Shown piece after piece: positions 51,362 to 61,050 of a stretch of 64,000 nucleotides of DNA (position 1 is its first letter; each line of letters begins with the position of its first letter). The notes beneath the pieces are model-generated. The model worked only from the letters and a program-made list of their open reading frames with translations, was not told where the DNA came from and did not search any database. The translations under genes and the position numbers were made by a program. Origin of the DNA: RZYP01 sp050256135 (GTDB lineage: Bacteria > Bacillota > Negativicutes > Acidaminococcales > Acidaminococcaceae); the NCBI GenBank assembly GCA_050256135.1, contig JBFWIF010000001.1, positions 62,001 to 126,000 of the forward strand, given 5' to 3'.

Positions 51362-53221
51362 ATGTTAGTTCCAATGAAAAAAGTAACTTTATATGCGTTG
51401 AAAAAAGACCGCGATGCCATACTTCTGAATTTACAGCGTGATGGTAACGTTATGTTGATATCACAGGGAGAGAGTTCTTCCGCTCCAGGGGCAGAGGACT
51501 TGAACTCAAAAGTAGAAACGGCGAAAGGAGCAATCAAATTTGTTTCAGCGCATGTAGGTAAACCGTTTTTTTTGGCACCAAAGAAGCCGGTTGCTTACGA
51601 AAAATTTCTCCATGAAACAGGTGAGGGTGCTGATTTATCACAGCAAGTAGATTCTCTGGCAGAAAAAATTGCATCTTTGCGCAATGAAGCGTCTACTATG
51701 CTTGCACAGGCAGAGCATCTGCAACCTTGGCTGAGCCTGGACATTCCGCTTGAAGAATTGCAAGATACTGATACAAGCACATTTTTTGCTGGTTATCTGC
51801 CAGATACTGAACAAGAAAAGTTTACAGAAGAACTTAAGGATTTGACCGCAGAGGTTCTAACTTTGGATGAGGCACCTGAAGGGCGGGCAATGATAGTGTT
51901 TGCCCATAAGTCCGCAGCTGCTGCTGTCAAACATGTGTTGAAATCACATGAATTTATTGATGTGATCTATCCAAAACGTAACGGCTTAGTAAGAGAAATT
52001 ATTGCTGCTTCGAAACGAGCGGCTGCAAAAAAAGAATCCTTAGCAAATGAACTTGAAACGGAAGCGTTAGGAGTAGCAAAGAGAGAGTCAGAACTTTTCC
52101 TTTATTACGACCAGCTGACGGCAAAACAAGAACGTCTAAAATGTTTTGGAGAAGAAACAGAGAAAACATTTTGTTTGCAGGGATGGTTGAGAGCCGATAA
52201 AACGAATGAGGTTTCCCAAGCGGTGGCAGAGGCAACCAATGCTTATGATTTGAACTTTACTGATCCTGAAAGAGGAGAAATTCCTCCTACGGTAATGAAG
52301 AATGATAAATTTGCTACGCCTTACGAAGCTGTAACTGAACTTTATTCGCGTCCGAGGGTTGGTTCTATCGACCCTAACTTTATGATGGCGCCGTTTCATT
52401 TTATCTTTTTTGGCATGATGTTATCAGATGCTGGCTATGGCTTAGTTCTGACTGTCCTGCTTTTCTTTGTGCTCAAGATATTTAAACCGCAGGATACTGC
52501 CGGCAAATTGATAACCGTGGTATTCTTCGGCAGCATTTCCACTGTGATATGGGGTGCGCTGTTTGGGGGCTGGTTTGGGTTAGAATGGAAACCGCTTTTG
52601 TTTGTGCCGATGAAAGAGCCGTTGAAAATGCTGGCATTGTGCTTCGTTTTGGGGGCAATGCACTTAGTGTCCGGGATGTTTATGAAGATGTATTTGGAAA
52701 TCAAACGCGGTCAGGTTTGGAATGCTGTTTTTGATCAGCTTTCCTGGCTCATTTTATTTACTGGTTTGTTTCTAATGGTCTTTTTAACGGAAAGCTCCAT
52801 AGGCAAATATCTGGCTATAGCAGGTGCCGCCATTATTGTTCTGACAGGTGGCAGGGATAAGCGAGGAATTGTTGCCAGATTAATATCAGGGTTCCTTTCT
52901 CTCTACAATATCAGCAGTTATGTTAGTGATCTTCTTAGCTATTCAAGATTGTTCGCTCTAGGTCTTGCAACTGGTGTTATTGCTGCGGTAATCAATACTA
53001 TTGCACAGATGTTGAGCGGAGCTGGCCCTATCGGTATTGTTGCTGCCGTCATAGTTTTGATAGGCGGGCATATATTCAATATTATGATTAACGTACTTGG
53101 GTCCTTCGTGCATACATGCCGTCTACAGTATATAGAGTTCTTCGGTAAGTTTTATGAGGCTGGCGGCAAAGCATTCGTACCATTAGCAATTCGTACGAAA
53201 TATATGGATGTTACAAAATAA
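51362..53221 (+). CDS. ntpI: V-type ATPase subunit I (a-subunit)
   Basis: 619 residues: a soluble N-terminal half with coiled coils (MKKVTLYALKKDRDAILLNL, then about residues 90-270) and a C-terminal membrane half with seven or more helices. The conserved SYVSDLLSYSRLFALGLATG carries the channel Arg. This subunit forms the ion half-channels. The ATG at 51362 lies just after the preceding stop; ATG at 51374 is a possible alternative. Confidence 0.93.
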   Translation: MLVPMKKVTLYALKKDRDAILLNLQRDGNVMLISQGESSSAPGAEDLNSKVETAKGAIKFVSAHVGKPFFLAPKKPVAYEKFLHETGEGADLSQQVDSLAEKIASLRNEASTMLAQAEHLQPWLSLDIPLEELQDTDTSTFFAGYLPDTEQEKFTEELKDLTAEVLTLDEAPEGRAMIVFAHKSAAAAVKHVLKSHEFIDVIYPKRNGLVREIIAASKRAAAKKESLANELETEALGVAKRESELFLYYDQLTAKQERLKCFGEETEKTFCLQGWLRADKTNEVSQAVAEATNAYDLNFTDPERGEIPPTVMKNDKFATPYEAVTELYSRPRVGSIDPNFMMAPFHFIFFGMMLSDAGYGLVLTVLLFFVLKIFKPQDTAGKLITVVFFGSISTVIWGALFGGWFGLEWKPLLFVPMKEPLKMLALCFVLGAMHLVSGMFMKMYLEIKRGQVWNAVFDQLSWLILFTGLFLMVFLTESSIGKYLAIAGAAIIVLTGGRDKRGIVARLISGFLSLYNISSYVSDLLSYSRLFALGLATGVIAAVINTIAQMLSGAGPIGIVAAVIVLIGGHIFNIMINVLGSFVHTCRLQYIEFFGKFYEAGGKAFVPLAIRTKYMDVTK

Positions 53222-53259
53222 AATTTATTTATAAAATAGTTCTGGGGAGGAATGTAATT

Positions 53260-53736
53260 ATGTTAAGTTTAGGTACAGCACTAGCATTTGCCGGAGCAGC
53301 AGTAGCTGCTGGTTTTGCCGGAAGCGGGTCCGCACTCGGTGTTGGTATAGCAGGTCAGGCTGGTTCGGGTGTCATATCGGAGGATCCGGACAAATTTGGT
53401 AATGTTCTTGTACTGCAGGCACTGCCTGGCACACAAGGTATTTATGGGCTTCTGATTGCCTTTATTATCGTTTTGAATATAGGAGTTATTGATGGCAACA
53501 TTAAAGATTTAACTACAGCACAAGGGTTGGCACTCTTCTTTGCAGGCCTGCCAATAGGTATTGCAGGGTTTTTCTCTGGTATCTACCAAGGAAAAGTGTG
53601 TGCAGCAGGTATTTATCTTTGTGCTAAACGTCCTGAGGAAACCGGTAAGGGCATTATCATGGCCGCTATGGTTGAAACCTATGCAGTATTGGCACTGTTG
53701 ATTTCCTTCATTATGGTTAATGGCGTAAAACTTTAA
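53260..53736 (+). CDS. ntpK: V-type ATPase subunit K (rotor ring), Na+-type ligands
   Basis: 158 residues, two helical hairpins of the c-subunit type. The residues that bind Na+ in E. hirae NtpK are all present: L55, T58 and Q59 (ALPGTQGIYG), Q110 (SGIYQGKV) and E139 (MVETYAV). The first hairpin lacks an acidic residue, as expected for a duplicated V-type ring subunit. This supports sodium coupling. Confidence 0.94.
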   Translation: MLSLGTALAFAGAAVAAGFAGSGSALGVGIAGQAGSGVISEDPDKFGNVLVLQALPGTQGIYGLLIAFIIVLNIGVIDGNIKDLTTAQGLALFFAGLPIGIAGFFSGIYQGKVCAAGIYLCAKRPEETGKGIIMAAMVETYAVLALLISFIMVNGVKL

Positions 53737-53755
53737 TCAAGAGGAGGTAAGAACG

Positions 53756-54364
53756 GTGGCAATAAATAAAATTATTTTAAAAATTCAGGAGGAAGCATCT
53801 CAAGAAGTTGCTGATATGTTAGAAGCGGCTAAAGGTAAAGCAGCAGTTTCTGTAAATAAAATTAACGAGACGGCAGTGGCAAAAGTCGAAGAAATTAAGG
53901 AACAGTCGGAATTAGATGTTGCCGAAGTCGCAAGACGCCAATTGTTAATTGCTGAATTAGAGGCGCGCAAGAATACTCTTGACAGAAAACGCAAGGTTAT
54001 TGAAGAAGTTTTTGCGCAGGCAAAAAACGAGCTTGCCAATTTGCCGCAGGATAAATGGGAGAAACTAATTGTTGCGACTGTATTGAACGCAAGTGAAACT
54101 GGTACAGAAAAGCTTTGTGTGCCAGCGGCAGATGTAGAGAAATATAAAGGCGGCTTACTTGAAAAACTTAATCTGGAACTTGTAAAAAATGGCAAAAAAG
54201 GTGAACTAACATTGGCTGAGGAAACGGCAAAATTTGCTGGTGGAGTTTTACTTATTGGTCAGAACAGCGATTTTGATGGTTCTTTCGAGACAATCTTAAG
54301 AGAAGTTCGCAGAAAATCGGAGCGCGAGGTTGCGTCTTTGTTGTTTGACGCGGAGGTGAATTAA
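53756..54364 (+). CDS. ntpE: V-type ATPase subunit E (peripheral stalk)
   Basis: 202 residues with an N-terminal alpha-helical half (ILKIQEEASQEVADMLEAAK) and a C-terminal globular half (FAGGVLLIGQNSDFDGSFET). GTG start with AGGAGG upstream. It lies between K and C, as in other bacterial V-ATPase operons. Confidence 0.92.
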   Translation: MAINKIILKIQEEASQEVADMLEAAKGKAAVSVNKINETAVAKVEEIKEQSELDVAEVARRQLLIAELEARKNTLDRKRKVIEEVFAQAKNELANLPQDKWEKLIVATVLNASETGTEKLCVPAADVEKYKGGLLEKLNLELVKNGKKGELTLAEETAKFAGGVLLIGQNSDFDGSFETILREVRRKSEREVASLLFDAEVN

Positions 54365-54365
54365 A

Positions 54366-55358
54366 ATGCCACATCCAAGTTATGAGTACGCGGTAGGGCG
54401 CATCAGCGTTTTTTCAAGGAGAATGCTGACAGCTGCACAACTTCGGCGTATTGCTGAAGCAACGGATGTTTCAGAAGCTTTAGCGTTATTGTTGGAAACT
54501 GGTTACGGCGGCAACTTAACTTCAACGCAGATTGTGCAAACGGAGATTGATTATGTCATACGTGCTCAACTGCAGATGTCGAGAAAGATGGTGTGGGAGT
54601 TAACACCTGAGCCGGATTTGACTAGCCTATTCTTATTAGAGGTTGATACACATAATATTAAGACACTCCTCAAGGCAAGGCTTATGGGGACGGAGGCGCC
54701 AGATGTTCTGATAGAGGGCGGCGTTTTTCCTCTTGATGTTCTCAAGGAGTGCGTTGATAACAAAAAGTATGACAAATTACCAGATGCCTATCGCATTGCC
54801 ATGAATAAAATTGAAGTTGACTTGCAGAGGAATATTGATCCATTGCTATTTAGCGCTCAAATCGATTGTGCTATGTTTAAACATATTAAAAGTGTTTTAG
54901 ACAAAAAAGAAGAAAAAGGCTTTGTACGGCAATATTTTTCACTGATGGCTGACTTCCAGAATGCAAGAAGTGTTATTCGCAGCCGTATGTTGAACTGGAA
55001 TAGTGATAAATTGCGGCCAATGCTTCTGGATTGCGGCGAGATAGAACATTCGGTATTTATTGAAGGTATGGATACTCCTTTGGAACAACTTGGTGCAAAA
55101 TTTAATCGCGGCCCGCATGGCAAACTTATTTCCCAAACTATTGAGGAATATGTTGCAACTGGTAATGTCCCGATTTTGAAACGCAGAATGGAAACGGCTT
55201 TGATGAACGTGTTAAAGGCTGTTAAGTGGGATGTGTCTACATTGGGACCTATCATTGGTTATTTGATGGGCAGGGAAGCTGAGGCTAAAGCTCTTCGCGT
55301 TATTTTCGGAGCGAAGCGGGCAGGTTTTGAAATTGAATTGCCTGAGCTTTATGCTTAA
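54366..55358 (+). CDS. ntpC: V-type ATPase subunit C (central stalk socket)
   Basis: 330-residue largely helical subunit linking the rotor ring to the central stalk. Family features are YEYAVGRISVFSRRML at the start, EVDTHNIKTLLKARLMG and the closing YLMGREAEAKALRVIF. It starts two bases after the subunit E stop. Confidence 0.92.
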   Translation: MPHPSYEYAVGRISVFSRRMLTAAQLRRIAEATDVSEALALLLETGYGGNLTSTQIVQTEIDYVIRAQLQMSRKMVWELTPEPDLTSLFLLEVDTHNIKTLLKARLMGTEAPDVLIEGGVFPLDVLKECVDNKKYDKLPDAYRIAMNKIEVDLQRNIDPLLFSAQIDCAMFKHIKSVLDKKEEKGFVRQYFSLMADFQNARSVIRSRMLNWNSDKLRPMLLDCGEIEHSVFIEGMDTPLEQLGAKFNRGPHGKLISQTIEEYVATGNVPILKRRMETALMNVLKAVKWDVSTLGPIIGYLMGREAEAKALRVIFGAKRAGFEIELPELYA

Positions 55359-55373
55359 GAAAGGCGGCATCGC

Positions 55374-55700
55374 ATGAAAGAGAGAAAAATTGCAGTAATA
55401 GGCGATCCTAGTTCAGTCATGATTTTCAAAGCTATTGGTCTTGATGTTTTTTATGAAGAAAAAAAGGCTCAAATAGAGCACCGGATACATAAATTAGCAG
55501 ATCAGGGCTATGCGGCAATTTATATTACGGAAAAGGCAGCAGAACTTGCACAGGAAGCAATTAGCATTTACACGACAGCAACCTTTCCGGCAATAATACC
55601 GATTCCCTCGAGTACAGGAGTTTTGGGTATCGGAATGAAAAAACTTAAATCGAATGTTGAGAAAGCAGTTGGTGCAGATATTCTATTCAGGGAAGGGTAG
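55374..55700 (+). CDS. ntpG: V-type ATPase subunit F
   Basis: 108 residues: IAVIGDPSSVMIFKAIGLDV, GYAAIYITEKAAE and PAIIPIPSSTGVLGIGMKKL are typical of the Rossmann-like regulatory F subunit bound to subunit D. The ATG follows AAAGGCGG. Confidence 0.92.
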   Translation: MKERKIAVIGDPSSVMIFKAIGLDVFYEEKKAQIEHRIHKLADQGYAAIYITEKAAELAQEAISIYTTATFPAIIPIPSSTGVLGIGMKKLKSNVEKAVGADILFREG

Positions 55701-55711
55701 GTAAGTGGCTG

Positions 55712-57484
55712 ATGAGTGGAACTATTGTAAAAGTAGCAGGCCCGCTGATCGTTGCTGAGGGCATGGGCGACGTACAAATGTACGACGTTGTCCGCGTAAG
55801 CGAAAAGCGGCTTATTGGCGAGATAATTGAATTAAGAGGCGATAGAGCGTCTATTCAGGTTTATGAAGAAACTGCTGGATTGGGACCAGGAGAACCGGTA
55901 GAATCAACCGGTGTTCCGCTTTCGGTGGAATTGGCACCTGGCCTTATTGAAGGCATATTTGATGGAATTCAGAGACCGCTTGATGTTATACGGGCTATGG
56001 CAGGTGATCGTATTTCTCGCGGTATTGATGTGCCGAAACTTAACCGCGAAAAGAAATGGGAATTTCATCCTATCGTGGGAGTAGGTGACAAAGTAGTCGG
56101 AGGCGATGTCATAGGAACAGTGCAGGAGACTCCGGCGGTTTTGCATAAAATAATGGTTCCTCCTGGCAAGGAAGGTACTGTTACCTGGATCTTGAAAGGC
56201 GAAGCAACTATTATTGAACCTGTTTATAGGTTAGAAACGAAAGACGGCAATGTGGAAGAATTCCCAATGCTGCAGGTATGGCCTGTTCGTAGAGGCCGCC
56301 CTTATACTGAAAAACTGGCACCGGAAGAACCTATGATTACCGGTCAGAGAGTTGTCGACGCATTGTTCCCGATTGCCAAAGGCGGCGTTGCTGCGGTTCC
56401 TGGACCGTTTGGATCCGGCAAAACTGTTATTCAGCATCAATTGGCAAAATGGGCTGACGCAGATATCATAGTTTATGTTGGCTGCGGTGAACGCGGTAAT
56501 GAAATGACAGATGTTTTGATGGAATTCCCAGAACTGAATGACCCGCGTACAGGACTTCCTTTGATGAAACGTACAGTTTTGATAGCTAATACCTCCGACA
56601 TGCCGGTAGCGGCACGTGAGGCTTCGATTTATACAGGTATTACTATTGCGGAATATTTCCGCGATATGGGCTACAAAGTAGCAATCATGGCAGATTCAAC
56701 TTCTCGCTGGGCAGAAGCACTGCGTGAAATGTCAGGCAGGTTGGAGGAAATGCCTGGTGAAGAAGGCTATCCTGCTTATCTTGCATCTCGTCTTGCAGAG
56801 TTTTATGAAAGAGCAGGCATTGTTGTTTGCAAAGGACATGATGCCCGTATTGGTGCTGTTTCCGCAATCGGAGCTGTATCGCCTCCTGGTGGTGATATTT
56901 CGGAGCCGGTATCCCAGGCTACGCTTCGTATAGTTAAGGTTTTCTGGTGCCTGAGTTCCGCTCTTGCCTATCGTCGTCATTTCCCTGCCATTGATTGGCT
57001 GCAAAGCTATTCTTTGTACTCAGACAGGCTGAAATCATATTACAATACATCGGTAGCGCCTAATTGGTCTTCGCTTGTCAATGAAGTAATGAAGATTTTG
57101 CAGGAAGAAGCGGAGTTGGATGAGATTGTTCGCTTGGTCGGCGTTGATGCTTTAGGTTTGCGTGATCGTGTTACTCTCGAATGTGCGCGCTCTATTCGCG
57201 AAGACTTTTTGCATCAAAACTCTTTCCATGATGTAGATACTTATACATCCTTGGAAAAACAGCATAAGATGCTGGAAATGATTATAGGCTGGTATGAAAA
57301 GGCTCTTGCCGCTATTGAGCAGCATGTCAGCCTTGATAAACTGATTGATATGCCGGTTCGTGAACAAATAGGGCGTATGAAATATACACCTGAAAATGAA
57401 TGTAATACAAAATTTGCTGCTATCAAAAAAGATATGGACGCCGAATTCGCAGCATTGACAGAGGGGAGTGACTTAAATGCGTAA
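55712..57484 (+). CDS. ntpA: V-type ATPase catalytic subunit A
   Basis: 590 residues. It has the P-loop GPFGSGKT at 231-238, the catalytic GERGNEMTD, and the non-homologous insertion typical of A subunits between the N-terminal barrel and the P-loop. This is the ATP-hydrolysing subunit. It overlaps subunit B by 8 bp. Confidence 0.96.
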   Translation: MSGTIVKVAGPLIVAEGMGDVQMYDVVRVSEKRLIGEIIELRGDRASIQVYEETAGLGPGEPVESTGVPLSVELAPGLIEGIFDGIQRPLDVIRAMAGDRISRGIDVPKLNREKKWEFHPIVGVGDKVVGGDVIGTVQETPAVLHKIMVPPGKEGTVTWILKGEATIIEPVYRLETKDGNVEEFPMLQVWPVRRGRPYTEKLAPEEPMITGQRVVDALFPIAKGGVAAVPGPFGSGKTVIQHQLAKWADADIIVYVGCGERGNEMTDVLMEFPELNDPRTGLPLMKRTVLIANTSDMPVAAREASIYTGITIAEYFRDMGYKVAIMADSTSRWAEALREMSGRLEEMPGEEGYPAYLASRLAEFYERAGIVVCKGHDARIGAVSAIGAVSPPGGDISEPVSQATLRIVKVFWCLSSALAYRRHFPAIDWLQSYSLYSDRLKSYYNTSVAPNWSSLVNEVMKILQEEAELDEIVRLVGVDALGLRDRVTLECARSIREDFLHQNSFHDVDTYTSLEKQHKMLEMIIGWYEKALAAIEQHVSLDKLIDMPVREQIGRMKYTPENECNTKFAAIKKDMDAEFAALTEGSDLNA

Positions 57485-58874
57485 GGATTATAAAACAATA
57501 CGCGAGGTAGTTGGCCCGTTGATGTTGGTAGAAAAGGTTGAAGGCGTCAAATATGACGAGCTGGTTGAAATTCAGCAAGCTAATGGAGAAATCCGCAGCG
57601 GCAAAGTCCTTGTTATTGATGGTGATAAGGCATTGGTACAGCTGTTTGAGACTTCCCAGGGCCTCAAGATTTCAGATGCTAAGGCACGTTTTTTGGGGCA
57701 TGGTATCCGCTTGGGAGTTTCCCCTGCTATGTTAGGCCGTGTTTTTGACGGCATGGGCCGACCGAAGGATGGCGGCGCCGATATTATTCCTGATGAATAC
57801 CGCGATATAAACGGTGAACCATTGAATCCTGCCGCACGTGACTATCCGGCAGAATTTATTCAAACTGGTGTTTCGGCTATTGATGGCCTTAATACTTTGG
57901 TACGCGGACAGAAATTGCCGGTGTTTTCCGGTTCGGGTTTGCCGCATGCCCAACTGGCTGCGCAAATAGCTCGTCAGGCAAAAGTCCGTGGAACAGGTGA
58001 AGGTTTCGCTGTTGTCTTTGCTGCCGTAGGTATTACCTTTGAAGAAGCAAATTATTTCATGAATGACTTTAACCGCACAGGTGCGTTGGAGCGTTCGGTC
58101 ATGTTTATCAACTTGGCAAACGATCCGGCTGTAGAACGTATAGCTACACCGCGTATGGCGATTACCGCTGCTGAATATCTTGCTTATGAGCTTGGTATGC
58201 ATGTACTCGTTATTATTACCGATATAACAAACTATGCTGATTCACTGCGTGAAATATCAGCAGCCCGTAAAGAAGTACCGGGCAGACGTGGCTATCCTGG
58301 CTATCTCTATACTGACCTTGCTACTTTGTACGAACGTGCAGGTCGTATCAAAGGAAAGAAAGGTTCTATTACGCAAATACCAATTCTTTCGATGCCAGAG
58401 GATGATAAGACACATCCGATTCCGGACCTGACTGGGTATATAACAGAAGGACAGATTATTCTTTCCCGCGAATTGTACAGGAAAGGTCTTACGCCGCCGA
58501 TTGACGTTTTGCCGTCGCTTTCACGTTTGAAGGATAAAGGCATTGGTGCTGAAAAAACACGTGAGGATCATGCTGACACTATGAATCAGTTGTTTGCAGC
58601 ATACGCCCGCGGCAAAGAAGCTAAAGAACTGGCTACGATACTTGGTGATGCAGCTTTATCCAAAGTAGATAAGCTTTACGCAAAATTTGCTGATCAGTTT
58701 GAAAAGGAATATGTTTCTCAAGGCTACGAAACGAATCGTACTATTGAAGACACACTTGATCTTGGCTGGAAACTTTTGGGTATATTGCCAAAAACGGAAC
58801 TAAAACGTATTCGCGAGGAATATATCGAAAAATATTATGTCCCGGCCAAAACTGATGATACAGAGGGGGAATAA
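57477..58874 (+). CDS. ntpB: V-type ATPase subunit B
   Basis: 465 residues. It has the non-catalytic nucleotide-binding fold without a P-loop (FSGSGLPHAQLAAQIARQA in place of GxxxxGKT) and ITDITNYADSLREIS. It alternates with subunit A in the head. Confidence 0.96.
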   Translation: MRKDYKTIREVVGPLMLVEKVEGVKYDELVEIQQANGEIRSGKVLVIDGDKALVQLFETSQGLKISDAKARFLGHGIRLGVSPAMLGRVFDGMGRPKDGGADIIPDEYRDINGEPLNPAARDYPAEFIQTGVSAIDGLNTLVRGQKLPVFSGSGLPHAQLAAQIARQAKVRGTGEGFAVVFAAVGITFEEANYFMNDFNRTGALERSVMFINLANDPAVERIATPRMAITAAEYLAYELGMHVLVIITDITNYADSLREISAARKEVPGRRGYPGYLYTDLATLYERAGRIKGKKGSITQIPILSMPEDDKTHPIPDLTGYITEGQIILSRELYRKGLTPPIDVLPSLSRLKDKGIGAEKTREDHADTMNQLFAAYARGKEAKELATILGDAALSKVDKLYAKFADQFEKEYVSQGYETNRTIEDTLDLGWKLLGILPKTELKRIREEYIEKYYVPAKTDDTEGE

Positions 58875-58877
58875 CCA

Positions 58878-59549
58878 ATGGCAGTACGCGTAAATCCGAC
58901 GCGTATGGAGTTGACTCGCCTTAAAAAGCGTTTGACAACTGCTGTCCGTGGCCATAAACTTCTGAAAGATAAACGAGATGAAATGGTTCGCCAATTCATA
59001 ATCCTTATACGCCGTAATTATGACCTGCGCCTTGAAGTTGAAAAAGCTGTGGAAGCCGTATCAACCCGTTTCAGCCTTGCCAAAGCACAGATGGGTGCTT
59101 TGCGTATTTCTGAAGCTTTGCTTTATCCTGCCCGCGCTGCCGTCTATGATGTCGGCGAACGTAATGTCATGAGTGTAAACGTTCCTACTATTTGTTACAC
59201 TGGCAGTGATGAAAGCACTGATATTCCATATGCTTTCACGTTTACTTCCAGCGCGTTGGATAATGCGGTTATGGAATTGTCCGAACTTCTGCCGAAACTT
59301 TTGGAATTGGCAGAAGTAGAAAAAACTTGCAATCTTTTAGCTGATGAAATTGAAAAAACCCGTCGCCGTGTCAATGCTTTGGAGTATGTCATGATTCCGG
59401 AAGTAGAGGAAAATATTAAATATATTACCATGAAGTTAGAAGAAAACGACAGGGCAAGCCTCGTTCGCCTGATGAAGGCCAAGGAAATGATGGCGGCTGC
59501 TGCCGAAAAAGCAGATAGGGAAAAAATGGCTGCCGCCGGTAATTTATGA
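58878..59549 (+). CDS. ntpD: V-type ATPase subunit D (central shaft)
   Basis: 223 residues: VNPTRMELTRLKKRLTTAVR followed by GHKLLKDKRDEMVRQF at the N-terminus and a long C-terminal coiled coil (RRRVNALEYVMIPEVEENIK). It forms the rotating shaft with F. Last of the ATPase genes. Confidence 0.95.
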   Translation: MAVRVNPTRMELTRLKKRLTTAVRGHKLLKDKRDEMVRQFIILIRRNYDLRLEVEKAVEAVSTRFSLAKAQMGALRISEALLYPARAAVYDVGERNVMSVNVPTICYTGSDESTDIPYAFTFTSSALDNAVMELSELLPKLLELAEVEKTCNLLADEIEKTRRRVNALEYVMIPEVEENIKYITMKLEENDRASLVRLMKAKEMMAAAAEKADREKMAAAGNL

Positions 59550-59590
59550 TAAAATTAGCATGGTAGTAATTTAGCAAGGGAGATGAAAAA

Positions 59591-60871
59591 ATGGCAATGA
59601 AGAAGTATTCTTTTCACTACGGTCATGGGCACAAGGATTTTGCGCTTGATAGTGATCGCGTCATCAAAGAAGTAAAGATGGCGACAAAAGAGCCACTTCA
59701 GGATATAAAGGCCGCAGTTCTTGATGCCATTTATCATCCAATCGGTACTAAGCCGCTTAATGAAATCATAAAGCCTGGACAGACAGTGGCTTTTATCTGC
59801 AATGATCCAACGCGTGTTGCCAACAGCTTTGATTTTATGCCAGTATTGGTTAATGAGCTGAACAAACTGGGAATTAAAGACGAAGACATGAGAATTGTCT
59901 TTGCTTTGGGTACTCACCGACTGATGACACATGAAGAAATGGTCGAGGGTGTTGGCGAAGAAGTTGCCGGCCGTATCAAAATGCACAATAGTGATGCTAA
60001 AGCACAGGATGATTTCGAATATTTCGGAAAGACATCCTTTGGCACGCCTGTATGGATTAACAAACTTGTTTGTGATGTTGATCACGTTATTTTGACAGGA
60101 ACTATTGTTCACCATTATTTCGCCGGTTACGGCGGCGGGCGCAAAGCAATTCTGCCTGGTGTTGCGGCAATGGAAACCGTAAGGGTTAACCATAGTTTTA
60201 TGTTAGATCCTCATTCTGGTCTTGGCAGATTGCATGGCAATCCTGTTTATGATGACCAGATGGAAGGCGTGGCGCTTTTTGCCAAGGGCCGCTCAATCTT
60301 TCTTTTTAATGCTATTTTGGATGATGAGCACCGTTTCTTAAAAATGTTTGCCGGTGACTACGACAAGGCTCATATAGAAGCCTGTAAATTTGTCGACGAA
60401 GTTTACGGTGTGCCGATTCCGCAGGAGGCTGACGTGGTAATAGCAAGCTGCGGCGGTTATCCGAAAGATATCAATGTTTATCAGATGCAGAAGACGATGG
60501 ATAATGCCTGGTGTGCAGTGCGCGAGGGCGGCGTAGTTATTTTGCTGGCAGAATGCGCTGAAGGCAGTGGTTCTAAGGTTCTTGAAGAGACTTGCCGTAA
60601 GTATAATTCGCCGGATGCTATCAAAGAGCAATTAGAGCAAAATTTTGCCATAGGCGCCAATAAGGCTTTTGCGGTTACGCGTCTGATGAAAAAGGCTAAA
60701 TATATTCTGGTTACAGCTCTTGATAAAGAGCTTGCTAAAGACATGCTTTTCGAAGCTGCAGTCGATACTGTCGAAGAAGCGCTTGCAAAAGCTGAAGAAA
60801 TTGTCGGTAAAGATTATAAAGTAATTTTAATGCCGACAGGCAGCTTGACAGTACCGCTTTTGAAAAAATAA
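59591..60871 (+). CDS. larA: Lactate racemase-family protein (LarA/DUF2088)
   Basis: 426 residues. The nickel-pincer enzyme residues are conserved: H109 (GTHRLMT), H174-H175 (IVHHYFAGYGGGRK) and the cofactor-linked K185 (GRKAILPG), matching H108, H174 and K184 of the Lactiplantibacillus enzyme. Members racemise lactate or other 2-hydroxy acids, so the exact substrate is open. It starts 42 bp after the V-ATPase and may share its transcript. The pincer cofactor genes larB, larC and larE are not in this window. Confidence 0.88.
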   Translation: MAMKKYSFHYGHGHKDFALDSDRVIKEVKMATKEPLQDIKAAVLDAIYHPIGTKPLNEIIKPGQTVAFICNDPTRVANSFDFMPVLVNELNKLGIKDEDMRIVFALGTHRLMTHEEMVEGVGEEVAGRIKMHNSDAKAQDDFEYFGKTSFGTPVWINKLVCDVDHVILTGTIVHHYFAGYGGGRKAILPGVAAMETVRVNHSFMLDPHSGLGRLHGNPVYDDQMEGVALFAKGRSIFLFNAILDDEHRFLKMFAGDYDKAHIEACKFVDEVYGVPIPQEADVVIASCGGYPKDINVYQMQKTMDNAWCAVREGGVVILLAECAEGSGSKVLEETCRKYNSPDAIKEQLEQNFAIGANKAFAVTRLMKKAKYILVTALDKELAKDMLFEAAVDTVEEALAKAEEIVGKDYKVILMPTGSLTVPLLKK

Positions 60872-60888
60872 TATTATAAGGTGAATTT

Positions 60889-60928
60889 AAATGGTTCCCA
60901 TGCTGATAAGCATAGGAACCATTTTTAT
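60889..60928 (+). terminator. Terminator after larA
   Basis: AAATGGTTCC-ATGCT and AGCAT-GGAACCATTT form a stem around GATA, followed by TTTTTATA. Confidence 0.88.
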
Positions 60929-61050
60929 ATAACTCAATACAAAAATAAACATAATCTAGTAAAGTATTATGGCAGGAGAATGAGTATACAAAAAAGAATA
61001 TGTGAAATATTCATTTTGACAAAACAGTTATTTAAGAAAGGGGATTTATC

